From contig CANGYF010000023.1 in the NCBI GenBank assembly GCA_947458265.1, positions 1 through 64,000 of the forward strand: 64,000 bases of DNA, given 5' to 3'. Under the pieces are notes generated by a model that was not told the DNA's origin, ran no database searches, and was given only the letters and a program-made list of their open reading frames with translations. A program made the translations under genes and the position numbers. Of this stretch, positions 26,101 to 33,864 are shown in pieces. Every line of letters starts with the position of its first letter. The stretch's first letter is position 1. The stretch comes from Betaproteobacteria bacterium. Its GTDB lineage: Bacteria; Pseudomonadota; Gammaproteobacteria; Burkholderiales; CAIKXV01.

Positions 26101-26188
26101 CGGTGCGCGTGTCCAGCAGGCGGCCCTGCGCCTTGGCGATGGCGGGGATGTGGTCGCGGATCAGCTTGCCGCGGCGTGTTTCACTCAC
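23117..26188 (-). CDS. MazG-like / PLD nuclease / SF2 helicase fusion protein
   Basis: 1023 residues from GTG 26188. Residues 1-75 resemble a MazG-like all-alpha NTP pyrophosphohydrolase with EESHE (45-49) and EELAD (64-68). Residues 120-265 form a phospholipase-D-like nuclease domain with HPK at 207-209 and GSSN at 225; the usual Asp four residues after the Lys is Glu214. An SF2 helicase follows: Walker A ATGLGKT (332-338), DEFHH (419-423), LTATPFRSDNRD, LFNEGVDIPAVDLVLFLRPT and QQLGRGLRVHRDK. The last ~300 residues resemble DUF3427-type helicase tails. PLD-SF2 proteins occur in phage-defence islands; this and the neighbours support a defence role. A perfect hairpin (26196-26211) lies just upstream of the start. 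Confidence 0.87.
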   Translation of the reverse strand: MSETRRGKLIRDHIPAIAKAQGRLLDTRTADPSEFARLLGLKLLEESHEAVDALWHADRDTVLEELADVQAVIDAIAVYRALSTADVRDRAQRKHAERGGFDARLVLCDPPKKLQRLHQGGSDSLLDAIQHELRTCVRARVAVSFVMNSGIRLLEGAMRAAQLRGATLSLLTTDYLGVTEPDALRALCGWPVGFEARVYCQTSRSFHPKAWMFERADGSGRAFIGSSNISRSGLVDGVEWTWSVLDVDAGDPMHEIASAFDDLFSSAHTVPLTLDWIEAYEKRRKIVPIEAAEPPGRPYKGAVEPRPVQTLALQELQRLRADGERRALVVAATGLGKTFLAAFDSAHARKVLFIAHRRELLQQAAEAYARVYPDRSRGFVVDGQAEYDRDVVFASVQTVSNPAHLQRLRDGNFDYVVVDEFHHAAAESYSRVLAALDPAFLLGLTATPFRSDNRDLLALCDGNLAYQVGLLEAIGFGWLVPFHYFGIADSVQYSDDLLNVARTGYDALRLTPRVVTPERIALVIERYREHPSRAALGFCVSIEHANRMASAFNAAGIPAASVHSGEGSLDRAEAISSLAAGQLCVLFTVDLFNEGVDIPAVDLVLFLRPTESMTIFVQQLGRGLRVHRDKPVLTVLDFIGNYRNAHVKLSLLAGQEFNGASDRSTSASALTRIERWLEGGTRPDGVPEGVLLDIEPVALSTLRDSLRRAMPQREAVLQAMTALAERKGRAPSLKEWVDESGFKLGTALKATGTDRWISLLGLAGLATDTDRALDEQVGEFLKEIERTSMTRSFKMVVLEAMLADDRFRDRIGLAALVSHFRERFAREAWRSDVAGTEVEAVDTVSDARWRAYLLRNPITAWVGSAEKPGSFFRLNATSDELCYIGPVPPEPLRDAFHQAIADRAGARLLDYWRRPGPGRFVFPVIPTGAEVRQEGKQRSLCIMFGNNREGLPAGWHVVRINDRTLYGKFVKVALNKVAETPHDDAANRLTAELTALFGGSVPTAARVRMVREAGADVWRVERA

Positions 26189-26529
26189 TGCGCAAAGGAG
26201 CGCGTGCTCCTCAGGAGGATCGAGGCTGGTGGTGTTGAGGGCTGTTGTGCATCTTGCTCCATTTGCTCGAGGATATTACAGGGGCGGCTGTTTCTGACCT
26301 GGCGCAGGGATGAGCCGGGGAGGTTCCGAATGGAGTGTGGAGGGCGATAGCGCGCAAGAGGGACGCAGTTCAAACGGAGGCCTGCACGACCTCATCGCTG
26401 AGCGGCGCGTCGCCCGAGGGCTCGTGTCATGTTCCAGACGAAAACTTGCGCAGGCGAACGACCGCTGGTCGAGCTCGTTCTGGTCGTCAAGTCAGGACGG
26501 TGGTTGTCCGAAGTGGCATCAAGTGCAAG
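26189..26529. other. 341-bp gap with one hairpin
   Basis: Contains the inverted repeat AGGAGC-GCGT-GCTCCT at 26196-26211, seven bases before the helicase start codon, which could shield the ribosome binding site in mRNA. The rest shows no coding or structural signal I recognise. Confidence 0.5.
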
Positions 26530-27285
26530 CTAGCCAAGAGTTCGCAGATGCGCGTATTCAACCAGTCTGCTGGGTGGGCGCTGCAGAGCTTCCATGACCA
26601 GGTCCGAGAGCGGCCTGTTCGTCCTGCGATGCTCCTCCGCAATCCATACCAACCGGGAACCGTACAGCACGTTCTCCTTGCGCAAGGACGCCGTGCGCGT
26701 AAAGTAAGCGACCATCCTCCCGAACGTTTCATCACGCCGCGGTGAATGGTGCAGGTCGCGAAGCAGTTCGACAGACATGCCGTGATTTCGCAGGTATGTC
26801 GCTGCTTCGATCGCCCGAGAAGGAGTGATCGCCGTTGTCGAACCCAACCTGGGCAAGGGAGTTGACGCTCGACTCACCGTACGACTCGCCGCCTTCGGAA
26901 TCGCTTCAGGACGCGTCTCAAGAGATTCGACTGCCAATCGAACGATGGCCTCGACCTCTTCAGCTGAAATTCCTGCGAGCCACTCGTTCGGCCTGCCCGT
27001 GAGGCCGAACAGTCTGTATGGAGCGAGTCTGGCACCGACAACCGCTTCGACAGCGACATAGTGCTCCGTCACTGCGAAGTAGTGGAAGCGAACGTTCGCC
27101 GAACCGAAGGTCTTGAAGTAGTCCTGTTGACGCCGGGCGAGATTGACCGCGCGCCCATACTTGCAGTTTTCCCGGGTGACCCTTATGCAACGCTCGGCCC
27201 GAGAAGGGCGATCGGCGTTCACCGAGATCGGCTGCTCGTTGAGCAACTCGACTACGTAAACGCCTGACAGTGCGGGCATCTGCAT
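26530..27285 (-). CDS. GIY-YIG-family nuclease
   Basis: 251 residues from ATG 27285; a GTG at 27330 would add 15 residues but has no Shine-Dalgarno sequence. GIY-YIG motifs in order: SGVYVVELL (GIY), CKYGRAVNLARRQQDYFKTF (YIG strand plus catalytic Arg), FHYFAVTEHYVAVEAVVGAR, and GRPNEWL with the metal-binding Glu. The C-terminal half (after 110) is unique and basic, possibly a DNA-recognition part. It is divergent from the DUF2075 gene. GIY-YIG domains are often fused to DUF2075 ATPases, so the two products probably act together. Confidence 0.82.
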   Translation of the reverse strand: MQMPALSGVYVVELLNEQPISVNADRPSRAERCIRVTRENCKYGRAVNLARRQQDYFKTFGSANVRFHYFAVTEHYVAVEAVVGARLAPYRLFGLTGRPNEWLAGISAEEVEAIVRLAVESLETRPEAIPKAASRTVSRASTPLPRLGSTTAITPSRAIEAATYLRNHGMSVELLRDLHHSPRRDETFGRMVAYFTRTASLRKENVLYGSRLVWIAEEHRRTNRPLSDLVMEALQRPPSRLVEYAHLRTLG

Positions 27286-27479
27286 TCTGATTTCCCGGAA
27301 AGAACGGTGCTCAGATGCTACCTCGTTCACGAAAGAGCGCTAGACGCGCGGTCGTCTTTCCGACAACTGGTCCGCCAGCTTTCCTACCCGCCCTGCCCGC
27401 GGTCGTCGTCGACGCATCGCCTTTGCTATCCTGGTCAAAGGACTGGCACCCAGGCCATCCTCAGTCAGAGGAGCCAGCA

Positions 27480-29567
27480 TTGAGCGCAGGCGCAGCATGG
27501 TACGTGAAGGATCGAGAAGGCTTCGTCCGCGACTCTGTTCAGTCCGTCGTAGGTGAACTCGCCAGCAGCGCTGCTGCCGAAGGCCTGCATATCGAGCAGG
27601 AGCAGCACGAGGAGTGGAAGTCGAGCGTCGGCGTCCTCCAGCGTGAACTGAAGCATCGCGCTAGCCAGATCGAGATCCTGAAGTCTGCCTTGGCAGCCCC
27701 GGACCTTGCCGCTTTCCGGCATGTGCTGCTCGAGTTCGACTTCCGCCGGCGAGGCCTGCGCATGGATTGCATCCTGCTCGGCGACGGCGTGATCGCAGTC
27801 GTGGAGTTCAAGCGTTCCAGTCTGGGTGCCCTCGAACGCGAGCAGGTTACGAACTATGCGGTGAACCTGGTCGAGTTCCACGAAGAGACGCAACGTCTGG
27901 TGAACGACGAAGGGGCTATCGTCGCGCCGATCCTTGCGCTCACGGGTCAGGCGAACGGAAGCACCGCGCCATTCAAGCCGGGCTTCCTCCGCGCGCCCTG
28001 GGGAAGCGTAATCGCGAAGCCAGTCGAGTGCACGGGTGCCGCATTGCACACTGCATTACGTTTCGTTCTGTCACAGCGGCGCACAGAGGCACCGATCGAC
28101 TGCGTACGCTGGCTATCGGCGCGCTTTGCACCGTCCTCTACCATCCTCGACGCGGCGATATCGCTCTATGGCGAGCACGATGTCAGCGCGATTGCAGCGC
28201 ACGCTGCCCCTGTAGAACTCATCGAACGCTGCGCTGCCGAAGTCGCGGAGATCGCCCACAAGTCCTTGCTCGACGGTACGAACCGGATCGTTTTTGTGTC
28301 TGGTGCGCCAGGTGCTGGCAAGACGCTGGTCGGACTTCAGTTAGCGTTCGACAAGCGCTTGCGCGGGGAGGCAGTGTTCGTCACGGGCAACGCGCCCCTG
28401 GTAGAGGTGCTCAGTGCCGCGCTCAAGGGCGCGTACAAGCGCCGCGGCAGGCAGGCCGCGAATGCCGTCGCCGCGAGCGGCTACGCGCGCGAGGACGCAG
28501 CACGCGTTATCGGCATGTCGACGTTCAAGCTGGTCAAGGCACATGCCTTCCTCGGGGATCGCGGCAGCCACCTCGGTGCCTCCGACGGCAGGGTCGTGAT
28601 CTTCGATGAGGCGCAGCGGACTTACCGCGAAGGCCGAACCGTCCTCGGAAAGCCTCTGGCTGCAGACGAGGCGCAGCTGATCCTGCAATCGCTCGAGAAA
28701 TCCCACCCCGGCGGTGCGGTAGTCGTTGCGCTGATCGGGCATAACCAGGCGATCAACAACGGAGAGATGGGGATCGCCGCCTGGTTCAAGGCCGCAGAAG
28801 CGCACGGGTGGCGGTTTGCGATCAGCGACGAGACGCTCGCGCTGCAGGAGGTAGTCTCGAGCGGCCAGTGGGCCGATCATCCGATGCGCGACGCGCTTCG
28901 AATCGGGCACCTTCCCCACTCGATGCGCTTCTACCGCAATGGCGATCTGGAACGCTGGGCGGATCATGTCCTGAACGATAGGGTCGAGGAGGCGGCGCAG
29001 CTCGCCAGGACGCTGGACGACAACGGCGACACCGTATGGATTACGCGATCCCTATCAGATGCACGCGAATGGATTCGCGGGCGGCGTGTAGGTCAGGAGC
29101 GCGCGGGAATCATCGCGTCAGGCCAGGCTCGGCGGCTTGCAGCCGAGGGATTGTTCGTCGACCTGAAGCCCGACATCGCGAACTGGATGCTTATGCCCAC
29201 TGGTGATGTTCGCTCGGCGAACATGCTCGAGACCGTGCAGAACCAGTACCAGATTCAGGGGCTCGAACTGGACTACACCCTGGTTTGCTGGGACGGTGAT
29301 CTTCGCAGGAGCGAAAACGGTTGGAGCGCCTGGAAGATGTCTGGATCAAAGTGGCGGCGGGACAGCGAACTTCAGATTGCGACCAACGGGTACCGGGTAC
29401 TACTCACTCGCGCGCGCAAGGGGATGATCGTGTTCGTGCCACGCGGCGATGCAAGTATGGAGGATGAGACGCGGCAGCCAGCTACCTACGAGGAGGTCGC
29501 CAGCTACCTGATGCGTTGTGGCGCTCGACCAGCAGCGGCTGCCACCGCTGATTCCGCTCCATCTTGA
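27480..29567 (+). CDS. PD-(D/E)XK nuclease - DUF2075 SF1-like ATPase
   Basis: 695 residues from TTG 27480, chosen because AGAGGAG lies seven bases upstream and the protein family starts near AAWYVKDREGF; an ATG at 27315 opens the same frame but adds unconserved sequence. Residues 70-115 fit a PD-(D/E)XK nuclease (GLRMDCILLGDGVIAVVEFK, with Asp and E-x-K). P-loop VSGAPGAGKTLVGLQ near 271-285, Walker B VVIFDEAQRTYREG, and late helicase motifs NQYQIQGLELDYTLV and NGYRVLLTRARKGM define DUF2075 (Schlafen-like group 3 helicase). Likely a DNA-processing defence enzyme; divergent from the GIY-YIG gene with a shared promoter region. Confidence 0.85.
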   Translation: MSAGAAWYVKDREGFVRDSVQSVVGELASSAAAEGLHIEQEQHEEWKSSVGVLQRELKHRASQIEILKSALAAPDLAAFRHVLLEFDFRRRGLRMDCILLGDGVIAVVEFKRSSLGALEREQVTNYAVNLVEFHEETQRLVNDEGAIVAPILALTGQANGSTAPFKPGFLRAPWGSVIAKPVECTGAALHTALRFVLSQRRTEAPIDCVRWLSARFAPSSTILDAAISLYGEHDVSAIAAHAAPVELIERCAAEVAEIAHKSLLDGTNRIVFVSGAPGAGKTLVGLQLAFDKRLRGEAVFVTGNAPLVEVLSAALKGAYKRRGRQAANAVAASGYAREDAARVIGMSTFKLVKAHAFLGDRGSHLGASDGRVVIFDEAQRTYREGRTVLGKPLAADEAQLILQSLEKSHPGGAVVVALIGHNQAINNGEMGIAAWFKAAEAHGWRFAISDETLALQEVVSSGQWADHPMRDALRIGHLPHSMRFYRNGDLERWADHVLNDRVEEAAQLARTLDDNGDTVWITRSLSDAREWIRGRRVGQERAGIIASGQARRLAAEGLFVDLKPDIANWMLMPTGDVRSANMLETVQNQYQIQGLELDYTLVCWDGDLRRSENGWSAWKMSGSKWRRDSELQIATNGYRVLLTRARKGMIVFVPRGDASMEDETRQPATYEEVASYLMRCGARPAAAATADSAPS

Positions 29568-29635
29568 TTTCGAGCGAATCAACGCCTTCGCATTTCGATT
29601 CAAGGTCTTGAATGCAACTTGGGGGGCTGTCGAGG

Positions 29636-29794
29636 ATGACTCGTACTGAACAATTAGGCCAAGACTTGAGATATCTGGAAGCGGCGGGTCTCACCATAGA
29701 TCAGCTTCGTTCGCTCCACTATTGGGCGGATCGGCCAGAAGCAGCGAAACGAGTCACCTTCTCTTCGGCAAGACGGTACTTCGCGAAAAACTAA
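29636..29794 (+). CDS. Hypothetical 52-residue protein
   Basis: ATG 29636, stop 29792. Sequence is charged and helical (TEQLGQDLRYLEAAGLTIDQ, SSARRYFAKN). No family recognised. It follows the DUF2075 gene by 68 bases and precedes an intron relic. A G-run 11 bases upstream is the only ribosome-binding candidate. Confidence 0.3.
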   Translation: MTRTEQLGQDLRYLEAAGLTIDQLRSLHYWADRPEAAKRVTFSSARRYFAKN

Positions 29795-29941
29795 GCCCCG
29801 CAGACGAATAACTCATTGTTTGCCGATCGGCTTCGGTTTGTCGCTGAGCAGTACCATGGAAGCTTCGATGATCTAGTCTCCGAAGCTCTACAGCAGTATC
29901 CGAAGCCATAGCTGTTTGGACGATTCATCCGCCCCCGCACA

Positions 29942-29974
29942 GATCCGTACGTGCGGCACTACCGCATACGGCTC
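29942..29974 (-). ncRNA. Group II intron domain V relic
   Basis: Read on the minus strand this 33-nt segment starts GAGCCGTATGCGG and ends CCGCACGTACGGATC, folding into the canonical domain V hairpin with the catalytic AGC triad (in GGAGCCG) at its base and an asymmetric bulge. A GTGCGGGGGCGG stretch follows as in intron 3' ends. No reverse transcriptase is found upstream on the minus strand, so only the 3' end of an intron remains. Confidence 0.75.
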
Positions 29975-30191
29975 CTGCCTAAAGTCATGACGCGAAGCGT
30001 TGGTGAGGGTACGGGTGTAGCGCCCGGAACTGAGGGAGGTAGCAATCAACTATAGAAGGTCTGGACAAGTCATGAATGACGTTCCTGCCTAAAGCCTATA
30101 TCGACATCCGCCCACTTCGGTGTCCACGGAACCGGCAGCAGCCCAACAAGTCCGAAAGTTGACCACGCTTACAGAAAAAGTGGCGCTGAAT

Positions 30192-30208
30192 TGTGAGAGA
30201 GTCTCACA
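30192..30208. promoter_or_regulatory. Perfect inverted repeat TGTGAGA-GAG-TCTCACA
   Basis: 17-bp palindrome about 335 bases upstream of the dcm start and before the terminator at 30391. It could be an operator of a lost gene; no adjacent gene explains it. Confidence 0.45.
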
Positions 30209-30390
30209 CCCTCCCAGGTCGCTCGCAAAGGTGCCCTCTTTCCACCACCAGGGCAGACTAGGCCAGCATCGACAGCCCGCTTCCTGGCTGCGCCTCGTAT
30301 TTAACCTACCGGCCATTTTCTGTCCTTCATCTTGCCTGGCTGTCGGGCTGCTTGAGGCTGAGAGCAGCCAGACCCGTGCAGCCGCCCTAT

Positions 30391-30418
30391 AGCCGCTGTC
30401 GGTCCTACAGCGGCTTTT
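30391..30418 (+). terminator. Rho-independent terminator
   Basis: Nine-base stem AGCCGCTGT / ACAGCGGCT with a seven-base loop followed by a short T run on the plus strand. It would insulate the dcm operon from upstream transcription, so the operon promoter should lie in 30419-30542. Confidence 0.75.
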
Positions 30419-30542
30419 GACTAAGACAGCCATCATGACCCTGCCTCGTTTCCGCACACAGCAAGAAGTGACACAATGCGAGCGTTTGAACAAATCACGA
30501 GAAATCTCGCCCGATCAGGCGGGGACGGACGGGACCGAAGTG

Positions 30543-31928
30543 ATGGGAACTAGTAGTGAGGCCTTCCGCTTCGTCGACCTCTTCGCTGGGCTGGGCGGCT
30601 TCCACGTCGCCCTCGATGAGCTAGAGGGACGTGGCGTGTTCGCTGCTGATTGGGAGCCCACGCTGAAGGCCCTCTACAAGGTCAACTTCGGTATCGACGC
30701 TTGGGGTGACCTTAACGACCTGAGCAGCGACGAAATCATCGCCCAGAGCGTGCCCGATCACCACGTCCTCACCGCGGGTTTCCCGTGTCAACCCTTCTCG
30801 AAAGCAGGAGACCAACTCGGCTTTAAGGACACCAATCAGGGTAACCTCTTCTTCAAAGTGCACGACATCCTACGCGTCAAGCGGCCCCAATACTTCATCT
30901 TGGAGAACGTGCCCAACATACTCAAGCACGACGGCGGTCGCACCAAGACCAAGATCATCCGCATGCTCCAAGGCCTTGGCTATTCCGTCGACGTTGAGCA
31001 TTTCTCGCCCCACGAGTTCGGCATCCCGCAGGTGCGGGACCGCGCCTACTTCGTGGGTTCGCTCGAGGGGCTCGATCATTTCAAGTGGCCGGCAAAGCAT
31101 AAAGAGCCCACCGAAATCCGCCGGGTACTACGCCACAACGCACCTTCCAGGTGCGCCATTCCGGAACAGACACTGCGAGCCATCGACATGTGGGGCGACT
31201 TCCTGCGCCGCGCGCCGGCTGCGCTGAAGCTGCCTTCCTTCCCGATATGGGCGATGGAGTTCGGGGCGACCTACCCCTACGAGGACGAAACTCCGTCAGG
31301 GGTTTGGGGCCGCAGACCTGTGTGGGGTCTTCGCCAGATGGGCTTCAAGGGTAGCTTCGGCCAGTCCCTTGAGTGCACGATCGACGAGCAAATCAAGAGG
31401 ATTCCGAGCCACGCTAACCGCACAGGCGACTTCCATTTCCCGCAGTGGAAGCGGACTTTCATCAGGCAGAACCGTGAGTTTTACCGAGCCAACCGCTCCT
31501 GGATCGACCCCTGGCTCGCACGATGGAGCCCTCAAGACTTCTACTCGAGCTTTCAGAAACTGGAGTGGAACGCACAGGGTGAAGACCGCGACATCGACAA
31601 CTTCGTCCTCCAGGTGCGTGCATCGGGGCTGCGGGTCAAGCGTCCAACGAGCTCCCCAAGCCTCATCGCCTTCACGCAGACTCAAGTGCCCATTCTCGGC
31701 GCTAACCTGACGGGTGAACGTCGCTACATGACCCCGGCCGAGTGTGCGGAACTTCAGTGCCTCGGCGATATCGAGTTGCCAGCGTCCGACCTTGAAGCAT
31801 ATAAGGCCCTCGGAAACGCCGTTAACGCCTGCGTCGTCAAGGCGATTGCGGAACGATTGCTGTGCGGGCTCATCCGTCCTACCTCGAGCATCACCTCTGA
31901 CCTCGAACCGTTGAGGGCTACTGCATGA
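30543..31928 (+). CDS. DNA (cytosine-5-)-methyltransferase
   Basis: 461 residues from ATG 30543; the frame is open upstream to 30417 but that part is not conserved. All main motifs of C5 methylases: FVDLFAGLGGF (I, 10-20), GFPCQPFSKAGDQLGF (IV, catalytic Cys82), FILENVPNIL (VI), PQVRDRAYFVG (VIII), a target-recognition region at 200-380, RYMTPAECAELQC (IX) and YKALGNAVN (X). It transfers methyl from AdoMet to C5 of cytosine at an unknown site. First gene of a four-gene operon with four-base overlaps. It probably marks host DNA so that the products of the next three genes spare it. Confidence 0.95.
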   Translation: MGTSSEAFRFVDLFAGLGGFHVALDELEGRGVFAADWEPTLKALYKVNFGIDAWGDLNDLSSDEIIAQSVPDHHVLTAGFPCQPFSKAGDQLGFKDTNQGNLFFKVHDILRVKRPQYFILENVPNILKHDGGRTKTKIIRMLQGLGYSVDVEHFSPHEFGIPQVRDRAYFVGSLEGLDHFKWPAKHKEPTEIRRVLRHNAPSRCAIPEQTLRAIDMWGDFLRRAPAALKLPSFPIWAMEFGATYPYEDETPSGVWGRRPVWGLRQMGFKGSFGQSLECTIDEQIKRIPSHANRTGDFHFPQWKRTFIRQNREFYRANRSWIDPWLARWSPQDFYSSFQKLEWNAQGEDRDIDNFVLQVRASGLRVKRPTSSPSLIAFTQTQVPILGANLTGERRYMTPAECAELQCLGDIELPASDLEAYKALGNAVNACVVKAIAERLLCGLIRPTSSITSDLEPLRATA

Positions 31929-33859
31929 CCGAGCACATCGAACACGAAGACGACTTCGACGAGGAGGATCCGCGGATCCAATTGCTGGAGAGCCTTGCCG
32001 ACAGTATGGCAACTCTTTCGGAGGCTTCAGACACGCCCGAGGGCGTTTCCCCAGTGTCTTCGATGTTCAGCAGCGGTGACGTTGACTTCGCCTCCGACGC
32101 GTGGATGAATCAACTTGCTGAAATCCAAGGTTGGCTGAGCCTCAGCGATGACCTCCCGCTCACTGGGGGCATACCCTTCCTTCAGGCACTTATCGCTGAG
32201 TTCGAACTCGATCCCACTGACCTGCTCGCCCCTGGAGCCGCATACCCGCCGCTGAGCCTCCGCGCGCTGGAACGCCTTAACGAGCGGGTTGATATCTCCG
32301 TTCGATTGCAGACCCAGTTCCTCGAAGAGCTTGAGGCCAAGGGGACCAGTCGCGCCACGGCCACCCAGTCTTGGGCTGACGCCTGGTCTGAGATCGACGC
32401 GAGTGAGGAAGCAGTGAGTCCGGAACCGGTCACGGCAAAAGCCGCAGTCTGGCCGATCTTCCAACTTACCAAGAAGTCGCCGAACCTAACGCCGTCTTAC
32501 CAGCGAGGTGACGTGTGGCGGAACGGTGACCGACAGTCTCTAATGGAGTCGATCCTCCGCGGCGTTCCCTTGCCCTCTATCATCCTGTTGCGCACTGGGT
32601 CCTCCACCCCGCATGAGGTCGTCGATGGCAAGCAGAGGCTCACGGCCATCCTCCGGTTCGTGGGGAAGCACCCCGTCGCCAAACAGAAAGTGGCTGAGGC
32701 CACCGCCCGACACAGCGGTAAGAAGTTCAACGAGCAAGGACGGCTCGACGACCACGGCAGCAGGACTCTCACCGATCTGTTCAATAGCGACTACCCGGCC
32801 TTCCGCCGTGCATGGAAAGCGCTGGAGGGTTACGCACTCAATGCCAAGCACGAGAGCGACTATTACTTCCCGTTCAAGTTGCGGACGACCGGAGAAGGCG
32901 GGCTGGTCGGCCCCCTCCTTGAGCCTCTCCGCGGCAAGTACTATACGCAGATCAAGGGTATGGAGATTAACGTCGCTGGCCAGCAACTCACCGTCGAGGC
33001 CCTTTTCGAGGACGTGGTGGAGTACACCATTCCCGTCATCGAGTATACCCAAGCGACCCAGGCCCAGATCCATGAAGTATTCCGCCTCTACAACAAGCAG
33101 GGCGTACACCTGAATGCGGAGGAAATCCGTAACGCGGTCTACCACGAAGTCGAACTCACTCGCGCCACTCTTGCTGCCGCCGGTGACGCCGACCCGAACA
33201 CCAATGCTTCCGAGATTGCCAAGTCGTTGGCCGGTGTTCCGAACATTGGCCGTCTGGGCGAAGCGCTGAAGAATTACGGCTTCGGCGATTCGCGCTACAA
33301 GCGCACTAAGGTTCTCGCATGGGTCATCTCGGTCCTGGTGCACGACACCGCAGGAAAAGATCTGGCATCGACCAGTCGCAGCATTGATCAACTCCTGATC
33401 GCGATTCAGAAGGACCCGTCTCATCCGCTGGCCCAATCCTCGAGGTTGACTAAGCTGTTCTTGCTGTTGCTGCGCGCCGTCGAGCTCCACTCATCGCACG
33501 ATGAACTGTGGTCCGACAAATTCAAGGACGGCGGCAAGGGCGTCAAGTGGCAGGAACTCCAGCTTGTCGGCTCCCTCGTTGGCATTTCCATGGCCTTGGC
33601 GGCCTCGCCGGACGACATCGAGGATCGCATAGAGGCGAGTGGTGATGGCATCCGCACGGCGAGCGAGAGATCCGCGGATTGGAAGCGCCCCGATAAGACA
33701 CAGACCAGGACTCAGTGGAACTACATTGCCAAGATCAGCAAGAGTCTCCTTGAACTACTTGGCATAGACCCTGCCCAAGCTGCTCAGGCCGTGCGTCAGC
33801 AGTTCGGGTCATCCGGATACGATTCGTTGCAGCGGATGCTCATTAAGCCGAAGAGTTGA
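31925..33859 (+). CDS. DUF262-domain protein
   Basis: 644 residues; ATG overlaps the methylase stop (ATGA). Residues 1-165 are acidic and without known domain. A DUF262 (ParB/GmrS-like) domain starts near 175: PIFQLTKKSPNLTPSYQRGD, VWRNGDRQSLMESILRGVPL and the signature VVDGKQRLTAI (233-243). The C-terminal half is helical. DUF262 proteins of the GmrSD/BrxU type use the DGxQR motif for NTP hydrolysis that switches nuclease activity. There is no DUF1524 HNH domain here, so nuclease activity would have to come from the PD-(D/E)XK protein two genes on. Confidence 0.9.
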   Translation: MTEHIEHEDDFDEEDPRIQLLESLADSMATLSEASDTPEGVSPVSSMFSSGDVDFASDAWMNQLAEIQGWLSLSDDLPLTGGIPFLQALIAEFELDPTDLLAPGAAYPPLSLRALERLNERVDISVRLQTQFLEELEAKGTSRATATQSWADAWSEIDASEEAVSPEPVTAKAAVWPIFQLTKKSPNLTPSYQRGDVWRNGDRQSLMESILRGVPLPSIILLRTGSSTPHEVVDGKQRLTAILRFVGKHPVAKQKVAEATARHSGKKFNEQGRLDDHGSRTLTDLFNSDYPAFRRAWKALEGYALNAKHESDYYFPFKLRTTGEGGLVGPLLEPLRGKYYTQIKGMEINVAGQQLTVEALFEDVVEYTIPVIEYTQATQAQIHEVFRLYNKQGVHLNAEEIRNAVYHEVELTRATLAAAGDADPNTNASEIAKSLAGVPNIGRLGEALKNYGFGDSRYKRTKVLAWVISVLVHDTAGKDLASTSRSIDQLLIAIQKDPSHPLAQSSRLTKLFLLLLRAVELHSSHDELWSDKFKDGGKGVKWQELQLVGSLVGISMALAASPDDIEDRIEASGDGIRTASERSADWKRPDKTQTRTQWNYIAKISKSLLELLGIDPAQAAQAVRQQFGSSGYDSLQRMLIKPKS

Positions 33860-33864
33860 GACCT

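Larger units (their letters stand above)
29568..30542. other. Boundary region between DUF2075 gene and dcm operon
   Basis: 975 bases without a convincing large gene. Contents in order: a small ORF (29636-29794), a group II intron domain V relic (29942-29974), a palindrome (30192-30208), and an intrinsic terminator (30391-30418). Base composition is visibly lower in GC than the flanking host genes. Confidence 0.6.

Noticed and set aside
30120-30392. Plus-strand 90-codon frame upstream of dcm
   Set aside because: No motif, composition unlike neighbours, and it crosses the palindrome and runs into the terminator stem.
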